64,000 bases of DNA, from positions 63,083,354 to 63,147,353 of the forward strand of contig CM042011.1 in NCBI GenBank assembly GCA_023525715.1, in the 5' to 3' direction. Below are positions 1-11,573 of the stretch, piece after piece. The translations under genes were made by a program, and so were the position numbers. The first letter of the stretch is position 1. Each line of letters starts with the position of its first letter. Below the pieces are notes generated by a model, which was not told where the DNA came from, searched no databases, and saw nothing but the letters and a program-made list of their open reading frames with translations. Source of the DNA: Cichorium intybus (lineage: Eukaryota; Streptophyta; Magnoliopsida; Asterales; Asteraceae).

Positions 1-1704
1 TGTTATTATTATTTGTATAACTATATAAATACTAAAAGGGGTGGGTGTATATATCTCATTATCAAATGACTACCTTTTATATTATTATCATAATATAGTT
101 ATCTCAAATAAAAGAGATTTGTGAAAATCATGATATATTTTCTTAATTATATAAAAATTATGTGAAATGAAAAGAAATATTAGGCCAAAAACCAATGGAT
201 TTTTTTGCGGTTTTTTCGGTTATGTAGTTTTATAGTTTTCGTATAGAAAATAAATGAAATCTCCGTAATAAGTATTTGTTTGTTACTATTTAGACTATGA
301 TTACATTCTAACTCTAACAACACTATAAAGTAAATAATTAATGAAATTCCTTTTTGGAATCTTTTTAAATTAAAATATTTCCGACATCAATCAACTAACA
401 TTGTAAGGATTTGATAACCTAATGAGTTTGGGATATAACTAATTAAGTAATTAACTATTTAAAATATTTTCCAATTCCAAAGTAGAGCGTCTTCAAAGAC
501 GATTTCACAAAATAAAACTGCAAAAAATTAACATCCATATTTGTAATCTGCAGAACATAGAGTTAAATGTTCAAAAAGGTTTAAAATCAAAATTTTCCGT
601 ATAACCAACATCGACACACGATTAAAAAGTTTGTCGTAGCTATTATCACAAAAGTCAACTCATGCAACATTTCAACACATAAACCATAGTAAATATTCAT
701 TTGAATATCAATTTAATCAACAAGATACCCGATGAAAGTTTGAAACCTCAAATTCAACATAAGTTATCATAACTCGAAAATCGCAATCATAAAAAATTGC
801 AATAACATCATTAGCTAATTAGTTTCATGTGCCCGTTACATTAATCAACAAACAAAACTTGAGTTCAAACACCAATTTAGGAAATATGAAGAAGAAACCC
901 TAGATTTAGAGATTACATTTACGAATTTAAGATAAAGCCCATCAAATACCAAATCCATGAAGTCAATATAATTTCATCTAATATCACCAAAAGAGACTAC
1001 TACAAGCTAATCATAGATTATGACAAGCAAAAACAACCGAAATTGAAAGTATATATACATGTAAACTTTAATCTAAGCAATGAATATGAGCTCCAAAACA
1101 ATATACAATTGACACATTTTCTTCACCTTGAAGTTCTCCAATGATAAAAATGATCAAAATATCATACCAAAATCCTAAGGAGAAAAGATAGTAAATCGTA
1201 TCAGGAAATGGGGGCAAAAAGTTATATTTATATGGGAGACTTCACAAACCCAAGACTCAAGGGAATAAAACTACATGGTTGTGTCCAAGTATAAAAGCCA
1301 TTGAAAATTGTTTCTACGTCATTCCACATAGTCGAGAATGGTGTAGATTACCCTTCATTGGCTCTCTTCATTGGTTCGGATCTCAAGTTCGGTTTACCTC
1401 AAAGAGAGTCTTTAAAACCAACGGTAAAGTTTTAAAGACCTATAAATAAATCTACCTTCATGACATGTTGATTGTCTTTTGGGATAACTAAATTTATTTG
1501 GTCTAGTATTACATTTCACATTCTTCATCTGTTTAATAACAATGAAAGTTTTCAACAATTATTGAGTTTTTGGCTCTCAAACTTCGTACGGGTGTAAATA
1601 TAGAACATTATCACAAACCTCATTGTAACATTCAAAAGTTTGAGTGTTTTGAAAATAATAAGAAGTAAAGTCAAGTTTGGAAGATGTTAAGTGTATTGTG
1701 AAAA
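1..1704. repeat. AT-rich non-coding repeat, copy A
   Basis: No convincing gene is visible. Much of this stretch is a diverged direct repeat of other parts of the window. About 450-1300 resembles 2640-2834 joined to 26272-27050, about 30-590 resembles 61140-61720, and about 1325-1560 resembles 60430-60570. Landmarks shared by the copies include CAACAAGAT and a phrase on TCTTTAAAACCAA. The origin of the repeat is unknown; it could be a decayed transposon or a tandem segmental duplication. Confidence 0.5.
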
Positions 1705-2006
1705 GGGATAATATCATAAAAGTCCTTAAATTTGTCAGAAATATTCGGGTTTACCCTTTTATGTTTTTTGGTTCATAGAAACTCTTAAATTTATTTTAAT
1801 CCATTAAAACCATTAAGTTTGACAAAAATGTTGGGCTTTACCTTTAAGTTTGGCATATTCTATAACGGGACACAATGATAAATCGACATTTCTGCCAAAT
1901 TTAATGGTTTTAATTACCCAAGATAAGGGCTTTTATGAACCAAAAAAACATAAAAGGGTAAACTCGAACATTTCTCTCAAACTTAAGGCTTTTATGACAT
2001 TATCCC
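1705..2006. mobile_element. Mutator-type MITE, 302 bp
   Basis: The two ends are long inverted repeats starting GGGATAATATCATAAAAG on the left and GGGATAATGTCATAAAAG on the right (read on the minus strand). Similarity continues for roughly 90 bp and includes TTTACCCTTTTATG and GGTTCATA. The element is flanked by the 9-bp direct repeat TTGTGAAAA at 1696-1704 and 2007-2015, the duplication length typical of Mutator-like elements. It has no coding capacity. A 65-codon open frame at 1850-2047 is a by-product of the inverted repeat. Confidence 0.8.
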
Positions 2007-2015
2007 TTGTGAAAA

Positions 2016-2834
2016 AGGGAAAAATGAGAAATTATGGACAAAAGTGATGTAAATGTTAGAGCTATCTTTGAAATTAATTATCTCCAAATCTAAAAAAGAA
2101 TTGGGAAAACATCATCAAGATAACTTTTATTATATTTTAAGCATTAGAAACATAGGAAAAAATTCATGTCATTTGCAGTTATAATGAAGAAGATATGAAG
2201 GTTTGAAAATAGCCAAAATGTGACAAACATGAGTAAATGTTCAAGTTTGAGGCTCTGTAATGAGAAATTTGATCAGATTCAGACCTAAGGCAATAAAGGA
2301 AAGTTGTAAAGCTTATTATCATCTTTCCAGATATATAACTTATGTAGAAATCTTATATCATATAGAGGAGTTATGGTGCGTTAAAAGTTAGAAAAAATTA
2401 TGTTCAAGTGTAGAATTTTAGCTAAGGCATGAGAGTAAGAGTAGTTTGGTCATCTCACCACTTATGACCATGTAATGTTCCAGTTTTTATGAAAAATTAA
2501 TTTTTTTAGAAAAAGCGATTTTTCAATAAAAAACATCATTTTATTTAAACTTTCAGCATAATTAATATTTCATAATCCAAAACAATAAACGTCATCAATA
2601 TTTCAAAGCAGTCAGCAGAAGTCGAAAACTAAAATAATGTTGACACCAAAATATAACCTAATGAGTTTGGAGTTGATTGCAAGAATTTGATAACCAAATA
2701 AGTTTGAGACATAAACAATTAAGTATTCAAAATATTTTCCAATTCCAAAGTACTGTGTCTTCAAAGATGATTTCACAAAAAGAAATTACAAACAATCAAC
2801 ATTCATACTTGTAATCTACAGAATTTAGGGTTAA
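2016..2834. repeat. AT-rich non-coding DNA, start of repeat copy B
   Basis: No gene is seen. From about 2640 the sequence is a diverged copy of 400-560 (shared phrases CCTAATGAGTTTGG and TTTCCAATTCCAAAGTA). It is interrupted at 2834 by the solo LTR and resumes at 26272. Confidence 0.45.
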
Positions 2835-3866
2835 TGTAACGTCCCAATTTTCGTAATAAAATTTTTCGTTTTCAAAAACGGTTTAAATACATAAAACGAG
2901 TTGTAGTAAAACCATTTGTTCCAAGTTCAATATTTAAAACATTTAAAACCATATATATTAAGTCAAATACAAAACATTAACCATTAGAAGATTTTGAACA
3001 CCAAAATATTGGATGCAATACAGTCGCGTCGTGCTCTAAAGCTCAATCCAATAAGTACTTGAAAAACATTTAGGGTAAAAAAGTAAGCACAAAGCTTATT
3101 GAGTTCCCCAAAAGACCACACGATTCATCATATAAAGCACATTTTCATTGGTATTCGGGCTGGCCCCAGATAACCTGGTCTCGGGCTTGCCCCAATCCGC
3201 CATCATTCTTATTCGACCTTCGAGCTTACCCCAAACAGTAGGGTTCGCAGCTTGCCCGCTCCGCCATCATTCTACAGTCGCCAGAATGAATCCAACGACT
3301 AACACATATCATCATAGAAGCCTAAGCATACAGTCTAACCCATCGAGTCCCTATTATCAACCATACAGTCAAATAAAGTGAGGCTACCTACGAGTCGAAT
3401 CGATAACACTCCATGCATGCTCTCGGAAAGAACACGAATCCCTAAATTAACGATAAACATTATTTAGCAAATCCCATATCCCAACCAAAGTAAACCCCTA
3501 GAATCGGCACCCTGAACTTTCCAAGTATGACCAAAAGTCAAACTAGTCAAAAAGTCAACGGTCAAATGTCAAAGTCAAAGTCAACAGTCAACAGTCTAGA
3601 TATCTCCCCACGATAGCGTCACTATACAAGATTCAGATCAGTGCCATCGAGATAGATAACGTCGCTATCTCCATAGATAGCGCCGGTATCTACGAATTCT
3701 TCCAAAACTTCATTAAGCACTTAATCCATTTAGACAGGGGCTAATACTCTCTGGAACTCGTCAAATAGGTCTGAAACTTCATAAAAATCCAAACTTTTTT
3801 GACATGCATGACCCATGCATGTCAAATCTCACACTTAGGTTCAAAAGTGAAACAATTCATGCTTAA
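2835..3866 (-). mobile_element. Solo LTR of a tRNA-iMet-type gypsy family, left part
   Basis: The sequence begins TGTAACGTCCCAATTTTC and its other end at 26271 reads GGGTCTTACA, giving TG...CA termini. Removing the Athila element and one CTTAA leaves about 1,628 bp with no internal domain, so this is best read as a solo LTR. The host duplication is imperfect: GTTAA at 2830-2834 and ATTAA at 26272-26276. It carries repeated blocks of the type GGGCTTGCCCCAATCCG near 3155-3290, like those of the other two related LTR families here. It also carries palindromic AGATAGCG/CGCTATCT motifs near 3600-3700. Orientation is inferred from the related elements. It is the host site of the Athila insertion and therefore older. 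Confidence 0.75.
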
Positions 3867-5210
3867 TGTTGAGTGTCGTAACCAACAAAATAAAAGAGTT
3901 GAAATATGGTTTAAAATGATTTGTTAATTACCAATATTTCGTGATTGCACTACTTATTATAAATACTAACTATGTAGTATAAATGGCAAGCAGGGTCGAT
4001 CCACAGGGAGCGATGGTCTAATGGATTACACCTTGATTTCACAGAAGTTAAACTTGTAAAGAAAGTAACCAAAAGGGGGGTTTTGATGAAGAGTTGGAAT
4101 ACAATTATATAAATGTTGAGAATAAATAACTTGGGACAGAATATAGAATGATTGCTTTTATAATTTGGGGACAAATTCTGGTTTTGTATTTGTAGTCATA
4201 TGATTGGAAATAACAATAAGAATGATGTTTATAACTTTAATCTTTCTAAGTTGGTACTTTGTGTATGCCGAAAGCTCGCACATATACCATTCACCTAATG
4301 TACCTTAGTCAAGAGAAGCTCGTTAACTAAGACTAATCTTACTAATCAAATCTAGATGAGATCATAGAGTTTGAATGAAAGATTGCATTATGTTTTATGT
4401 GAATGTTCCCAACAATGTTCAATACTCCTAAACAAGCGTTGAAGCGTTAAAACATGAGATATGATTTTCACCAAGTAAAGATGATTGTCACAAATAACAT
4501 TTTATAAAACAATTACGGATTTTATAATTTGTATGACTAGATTGATTATTATTTGAGATCAAATGGCCAATATGAAATAAATAAAAACCAAACACTTGTT
4601 AAGTCTCAAAATCATATCACTAGAAAGAGATAAAATTAAACATCAAACTTTATATTAAATCACAATCATAATCCTTAATACAAAACCAGAAAATAAGGTT
4701 ACTAGCCACTCATGACTAGTAAAAGAGAAATAAACTTACAAAATGAAGATAATCCACACTTGAAGTTGCACACAAACACAAACACAATGTATCTAGAGAG
4801 TATTCAGAAGATAATGGAATAAGGGGATGGTTCTAAGGCTAACCAAGCACATCTATTTATACTAACACACCAAGGGTAAAATGGTAAATTGAACAATGGC
4901 AAACATCATCATTCCAAGACCCACTTCCTTCATCACATGGCCTCAAAATCAGGTTGGATCTGCATCTGGTCGTGTAGCATGAGGATGACAGCACAATAAG
5001 GAGTAAACAACTCATAGTGGGCCAAAAAAGCAGATCTGGACACCCGTAAAAGTTACACGGCCGTGTAACTTCTTGGGCCAAGATTACACGGTCGTGTAAT
5101 CCTGCACTTCTCCTGGACCTTTCCCTGAGCTGACATGGCACCCACGTGGCATAGCAAAGTTACACGGCCGTGTAACTTTTGCCCATAAAGTTACACGGGC
5201 CGTGTACACT
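3867..5210 (-). repeat. Athila 3' LTR, first part (continues 14210-14468)
   Basis: It matches 24073-25415 of the other LTR almost base for base. Near its right end are four copies of a palindrome on TTACACGGCCGTGTAA (5051-5070, 5082-5101, 5156-5179, 5188-5207). The copies at 5051 and 5156 are perfect over 20 and 24 bp. A TATTTATA at 4854-4861 is a candidate promoter TATA box on the minus strand. The LTR is broken at 5210 by the next element, and ACACT (5206-5210) is that element's target duplication. Confidence 0.93.
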
Positions 5211-7831
5211 TGTAACACCCGGCTTTTAAAACAAAACACCCCTGAAAAATTTTTCATTTAAAACCAAGGTTTTAATACATAAAACCATAACAAAGGGGTA
5301 TATTTTAATAAAAACGGGTACAAGTGTATCAAGGAGAATATATAATACCAATATCTCCTTTGAAGCCGGGCTGCTACAGACAGCATCTACAAGTCCACTT
5401 ATTGAGTCACGGACTTTATCCTTACCCTTATCAGGATCATGCTAACCTGCAGGGACATTAACAAACGGTATGAGCTACAAAGCTCAGTGAGTAATCAAAT
5501 CTGCAAATAACATGTATCAAAATACAATCATATAACTGTCTGGATATCGAATCCAAACCCCTAGCCTTACTGGCTGACCATATATACTCTAGGATTTCAC
5601 ATCCTATTCTGTAGCCTTACAGGCTGAATCATAGTGACCTGTAATTAACAAGCCACGTTAGTTATTTGCATCTATAATCATGTCTAACCATTTCTGTCCC
5701 ATATTTCTTAGTCACAACGGACTGCATCATATATCATGGCTAAATAAGCCGCACCCTGTGTCATAGCTATTTAAGCTGCACCAAAACATTATCAATATAA
5801 AATTCATAGCCCGCAGGCTGCACCAGCTGGGTTTAATGACCCGATATCATAGCCAAAAGGCTGCACCATGTACCTGTATTAATATCATAGCCGTAAAGGC
5901 CGCACCAGTTGGATATAGTATCCAAAATCATAGCCCGAAGGCCGCACCAGTTGGATATAGCATCCAAAATCATAGCCACAAGTGGCCGCGCCATCTATTA
6001 ACAGTTTCTTTCACGATCAATTTTGGCTCACGGGTTAGCCCGCTGTTGCCTAGACTCACGGCTCCGTTCTTGTCATCGCAATGACTCACGGCTTATCCGG
6101 TCTTGTCTATATAGGTTTGACTCACAGCTCCGTTCTTGTCTGTTATAGACTCACGGCTTATCTGGTATTGTCATATCATTGATATTGACTGACTCACAGC
6201 TCCGTTCTTGTCTATTATAGACTCACGGCTTATCTGGTATTGTCATGTCATTATTGTTGACTCACAGCTCCGTTCTTGTCTTTATCAGACTCACGGCTTA
6301 TCTGGTATTGTCATATCATAGTGTATATATATATGTATTGACTCACAGCTCCGTTCTTGTCATCGCAATGACTCACGGCTTATCTGGTCTTGTCTTTTAC
6401 ATATATTTTTACACTTGTCATTTTCGTCCCTCGAAGCCGTTTCAACCTGTAACAATTCAATCATCATATATCACATATGATATCAGTGAGATTACTCACC
6501 TGGATGCTAGCTGCATTTAATTCCCGGTTGTTTCTTGCCTTTGTGTACACCACAACCATTTTGTCCCATACCTATTTATCCATTTATATACCAAATGATA
6601 ATAGGTTAATAATCATCTAAATTGACTCTAATACGTAAGAGTCCAATATTATATCATTATAAACAATGCCTAGATAATAAACTTTACATTTACTATCTTT
6701 ATGTGAATTTTACTATTCACCGAGGCATTCGAATCGATCTACAGTGCCCCCGAGGGGTCGAAAACTCAATATAAAAATTTTCCCAAACTTTTCAGACCAT
6801 AACGAGCCTACGGTTCAAGTTTGAGCTAAATCGGACAAGCCAAACAAAAGTTAGCGTTTTTGATTCCCTGCCTGGCCCCTGCTCGGAGGCGCACTGCGCC
6901 TAGGCCAGGGCGCACTGCGCCTGGGCGCACCCCGCCTGGGGCTTGGGCGCACCGCGCCTGGCGCCTGCGCAGGTCTCCTGTCCAGCCGCGATTTGTGCAC
7001 TGTAGCACGCAGTTTTTGCCCATTAAGTCCTTAATCCAGTCCTTAATCGTTTGGGGTTTGTTTCTAGGCTAAAACCTTATACTTTAACAAGGTTTTCAAC
7101 CATTCAAAACAACTAAATCAATCAAAATGAAGAATTAGGGTTCTTAGTTCCAAAACCCCAAAGCTTCAAATTCATCATAAATAACAACCTACTTCCATTT
7201 TCTTGAATTAAGTCCTTATTAGCATGACTTAATGGAAGTAATAAACCATGTAAACCACATAATCATAACTAAAATTTACAAATTTCAGTTTCTATAAAAC
7301 CAAATCAAGAACACTTCAAGAACTTGGTTAAAATCAAGTTTACTAACCTTGATTAACAAAGGAATCACCAATTCCAAGCCATGATTCCAATTCCATGCTT
7401 CAATCCTTCAAGATTTCCAGGTTTTTGCTCTCAAAACCCATCCCCGTTGCTGCACAAATGGCCAGTCAAAGAGAGAGTCAACTCTCTCTTATTTATACCT
7501 CAAATTTTTACATTTTTAGTCCTAAAGTTCATTTTCTTGAACTTTGACCACAAAATCAAGTTTTATTACAATAAAACTTTCATTTCTTACATTTTTGCCA
7601 CAACCAACAATATTTTTCATATTTGGTCCTTCACATGGTCAAATGACCAAATTACCCTTTCGTGGTAAAATGACTAAATTTCAGTTTTTATAACATTTTA
7701 AGTCCAAAACTCAAAATATTATTTCAAACTAAATTCTTTTCTGTCCAAAAGACCAATTTACCCTTCCAAGGTAAAATGACCATTTTACCCTTTTTATTAT
7801 TATTACATAAAAAGAGTGTCTTGGCGTTACA
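5211..7831 (-). repeat. 3' LTR of the nested gypsy element, 2,621 bp
   Basis: It starts TGTAACACCCGGC and ends GGCGTTACA. It contains an array of about 60-bp repeats (about 6020-6400) pairing GACTCACAGCTCCGTTCTTG with GACTCACGGCTTATCTGG, and before it copies of CATAGCC..GGCCGCACCA (about 5730-5990). A GC-rich minisatellite with unit GGGCGCACTGCGCCT lies at about 6885-6975. Short open frames here (5836-6084, 6245-6520, 6860-7072, 7381-7668) recur in the other LTR and are not genes. Confidence 0.93.
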
Positions 7832-7850
7832 AATTCTCCCCTCCTTCAAA
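7832..7850 (-). promoter_or_regulatory. Polypurine tract of the nested gypsy element
   Basis: On the minus strand the bases just before the 3' LTR read GAAGGAGGGGAGAATT, the position and composition of a plus-strand priming tract. Further upstream on that strand is GGGACGAAATC, a phrase commonly found at the end of pol in plant gypsy elements primed by tRNA-iMet. A related arrangement occurs at 34047-34085. Confidence 0.75.
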
Positions 7851-10800
7851 AGATTTCGTCCCTGAAATCATACTATCAAGCGTGGGTATTTCTTTCTCGT
7901 TACAATTCCGGTTTCCCATATCATATGGAAACCTTTATGGTAATGCCTAAGCACTTAACCATACTAGTCTTCTTATCTCGTGGTTATATCACCACTCGCA
8001 TATCATTCCTCCGGTTGTCCCGGGCACCTTAATCACTTATCTACCTCATTTCAACATGAGGGATTCGTTGGAATTTATCCATTTATGTTCTCAGAACCAT
8101 GAGACCCATAGAAAACTTTATAAATATCTTGAAGTTCATCACAAAACTTCGTTCATTACACCAAAATTCTTACTCTGTGGAACATATGGAAAAGTCCAAT
8201 ATATGAGGACTTAACGTTCCTTTTTGTCCCACATCAATTTTTAGTATTTCCAAGGGATATTTTGAGTATCACCACCTTCCCTCGCTTGGGGTTTCAATGG
8301 TTTTACTCGACAATCCGCATACTACTTTTGTCGATTTTGGTCTATTTCCAAGCTTTCTCGAATTTGCCTAATCTTTTACTTCTTTTTGAAGTAAAATCTC
8401 CGTTTCAGTCAACGGCTTCTCCCCCACTTTTGTCTAGCAAATCGGCGTGCAACACGATACTCCATACTATGCATTATACGAGTCATCTAAATGCTGGTAC
8501 TAAACTATCATTATCTACGGGTTCTACCAAAGATAGACGATCTTATCATCTTCCACTAGGGTCTACTGTGCAATTTTCAAACACATCTTCTAGAGTTTGC
8601 ATCATTTTCTCACCTCGTCTATCATTTCTGCAATTCCTATACAGTACTTACTAGTACTTTTGAACAATCAATTTTAAGAATTAATGCTAAATTCAGCAAA
8701 TAATTCTAGTGTCTCAATCCGATACAGTCGCCACCTGTAGTGCACGTCAACAATTTTCTTTTTCTATGTAGTTTTTCACTACTTTCCGCTCTTAATTTCT
8801 TCCCTATTCGGTACAAATTTACACTGGCGTCATTAATCAACCTGCAATTACCCATATGTTGTCATACCCATGCGGTACTTGCAAAGACTTTATTACAAAG
8901 TCTATAAGATTTTCGTCCCATTTCTTCTTTGGGACTGACAACGGCTAAATTTTCTACATACTTCTAATGGTTTGACTTTATTTACGCACAAGTCAAACAC
9001 CTTTTCACATATCTTTCAATATCTTTCTTCATTCCCGGCTACCAATACATAGGTTATGTCATCCTACACAATTTGGTACTGTCCCGGGCATTTTACATAT
9101 CTACCCCAACATACATCTTTTAAGGGTAAATTTCATATCTTACTTTGCTTTGGAACTCACATACACAACCACCAAGGGTTTTTAATCGCTGTGAGTTTCT
9201 AACTAGCTTCTTTCAATAGCCAGTCATTCATTTATTTGTCACATTTTCAGACTTGTACACTTCTTTCTGTGCTACCCGAATCAACTCAGGTATTCAATTC
9301 GCCACACTCATGCATGTGGTTGTATCTTTCAAAAGATACTCTTTCTAATTTAAGGCATCTATAATCACATCCGCCTTTCCGAGATGGTACAAGATTTCAT
9401 AACCGAAATCTTTAAGTAACCCATCTGTCTTTGCTATTTCATGTTTAGCTTCTTTTTGATCAACTAAGTACTTCAAACTTATATGATTCATATAAACAGT
9501 AAGCTTTACACCACATCAGTAGTGTCTCCAAGGCTTCAATGTCAAAGTCATAATTGCTACTGCAATATCATGTATCCAAAATCAACCCTGGATGCATTTC
9601 TATAAAACAATTTATCTTCTCCGCTTAGCAATAATGCTAACATCAGAGTTTCACACAAGGTTTATTCCAAACCTTTACAAGACACTTGTGGTCTTTCTAC
9701 CACTCAGACTTTATACTTTTATTAGTCAACCTTGGTCAACTGGATAGCAATCAAGGAGCAGTTTTCTACAACTCTCCTAAATTAACCCGCCAATCCAAGG
9801 AAACTACTACTAATTTCAGTCAGATTCCAAGGTGGTTTCTGTCTTATCACAGTATCATTTCCACTGGATCTACTTTATCATCTCTGGCATTATTTACATG
9901 CCCAAAGAATATGAAACTTCTTTTATCCAAATTTTCATACTTGGAGGATTTTACATATCACTTAACTTAGTGAATTAACTCCAATATCTGGTACAAATGT
10001 ACCTCATATTCGATCTGGTCTCGAGAATATCAGATTCTCAATAGTCAATGCACATATGCATCAACTTGTCTTTCTTCTTTTCAAGCAAGATAGGGCTCCA
10101 TATAATGATATATTCGGCCATATGAGACCCCAATTCAAAACAATTTCTTCCGATTGTTTTACCACTCTGCCATCTCTGCAGAGGCTAATCCACATAGAGC
10201 CTAAATAACAGGAACGGCTCCCAAGACTAGCTAAATCATAAGCTCTTCTCACCAGTCTGGCAGAAATTCTGGAAGTTCTTTTCAAAAGAAACATCCGAGA
10301 ATCTATTTAAAGTAGTACACTACTATCACTGTTTCATTTAACTTGGTCAATACCATGTATGCCAATTACAACATTATTCCTTTACTAACTCTTTTCCGAG
10401 TTTAAGCAAAGGAAAATAACCGGTATTCTCAACAACGGTCATTTACCATGGATTTTCATCCATTTCATTTCTGATTTAAGAACCATAATGTTCTTGTTTC
10501 TACAATTCATGTTAGCATAATTCATTGCTAACCAATTCATATGCACAATTACTTCCAATTCATTTGTAGTCATCAGCTTTAGATTCATAGGGAAAAACGG
10601 TCCCGTAAATCCTAGACAGACTACTTTCCAGGTGTTCAATATCTAGAACATATTTGCTATCTGCTATAGCTTCTTCCAAAATTTCATCCATGATCATTGA
10701 TGAAATATTCCAACAAGGCATCAATGTGACCGATCCAAAGCATAGCTTCATGGATCAAATATAACACGCACGAGTTATACTCAGAACAATTATATCGGAG

Positions 10801-11553
10801 ATCATATCAGTCTCCTCACGAGCGTCTCCCACAATCTGCTGGAATGCTCATGGTACCGCTGGTCCTTTTCGACCATTCGTTTCTTCTTTCTTTCCTCCCC
10901 GTTCTTTCCTGGGTTCATCACCCGTTACTCCACATTTAGCATATGAGTATTTCATAGGAAAGTGTTCTATAGCTCCGCGCTAGACACACTTCCAATCCAT
11001 CCAACAGGCTCGAGCAATCTGCTCCTATTTTCTGCAATTTCAGTATGTCAACGGTAGAGTCTCAACTCTACAATTTTCTGAGTGCTTTTCCTGCACTTCT
11101 TGCATCGCATCGTCTTTTTCATTTTTGGTCCCTTCCCTTTAAGGTTGGACCTAAATCGTGGTAACTTCTCCTGAAGCATCCACTAACATTTTTCTGCCTT
11201 TCTTGTAGTCTCAGCTACTTTTCTTTCACCTTGATATCAATCAGGGTGAACACCCAATTTTTTTTTTCTGACCACAGCAACTACTGTTGCTTATCATGTG
11301 GATTTTCTGCTACTTGTCTCTGCGCCCCTCGTTCAATGGAGCCTTGAGAAAGGGCTGGTCTACTTCTTAAAGCTCCACGCCCTAAATTCCTCTAAATAGG
11401 ATTCGCTGCTCGTACTTCTTATACGTTAGAAGTCAGCACCAGTTAGGTTATATATGTATAATAACAATTTATATACACCTAACTATACATCATGTCTACT
11501 ATCTCAAGGTTTAAGTCCAGGAATCTACTCTATAGACACCTAGTTCACTTAAA
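7851..11553 (-). pseudogene. Decayed pol interior of the nested gypsy element
   Basis: No intact frame exists, but minus-strand fragments are recognisable in the correct order. An RT entry motif ending YGALSCLKRRKTS lies around 10070-10130. A fragment like the RT 'FLGHVV' motif, FFGHVNN, followed by DDKVDP, lies around 9870-9920. FLGLAG, a stop, then FRRVVENCSLIAIQLTK, the RT/RNase H hinge, lies around 9730-9800. RNase H pieces HISLKYLVDQKE and YEILYHLGKADV lie around 9380-9500. Stops and frameshifts separate them. At 3.7 kb the interior is shorter than a full gag-pol region, so parts are deleted. The 130-codon plus-strand frame at 8262-8654 has no recognisable motif. Confidence 0.8.
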
Positions 11554-11570
11554 CCATGGCTCTGATACCA
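11554..11570 (-). promoter_or_regulatory. Primer binding site, tRNA-iMet type
   Basis: On the minus strand it reads TGGTATCAGAGCCATGG, the standard complement of the plant initiator-Met tRNA 3' end. It lies three bases inside the 5' LTR that begins at 11574. Confidence 0.93.
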
Positions 11571-11573
11571 ACT

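Noticed and set aside
5836..7668. Several frames repeated exactly at 12199-14046, suggesting duplicated genes
   Set aside because: They are the two LTRs of one retrotransposon, and the frames have no domains.
8262..8654. 130-codon plus-strand frame
   Set aside because: It lies antisense to decayed gypsy pol, has no domain and shows no codon-level signs of selection by eye.
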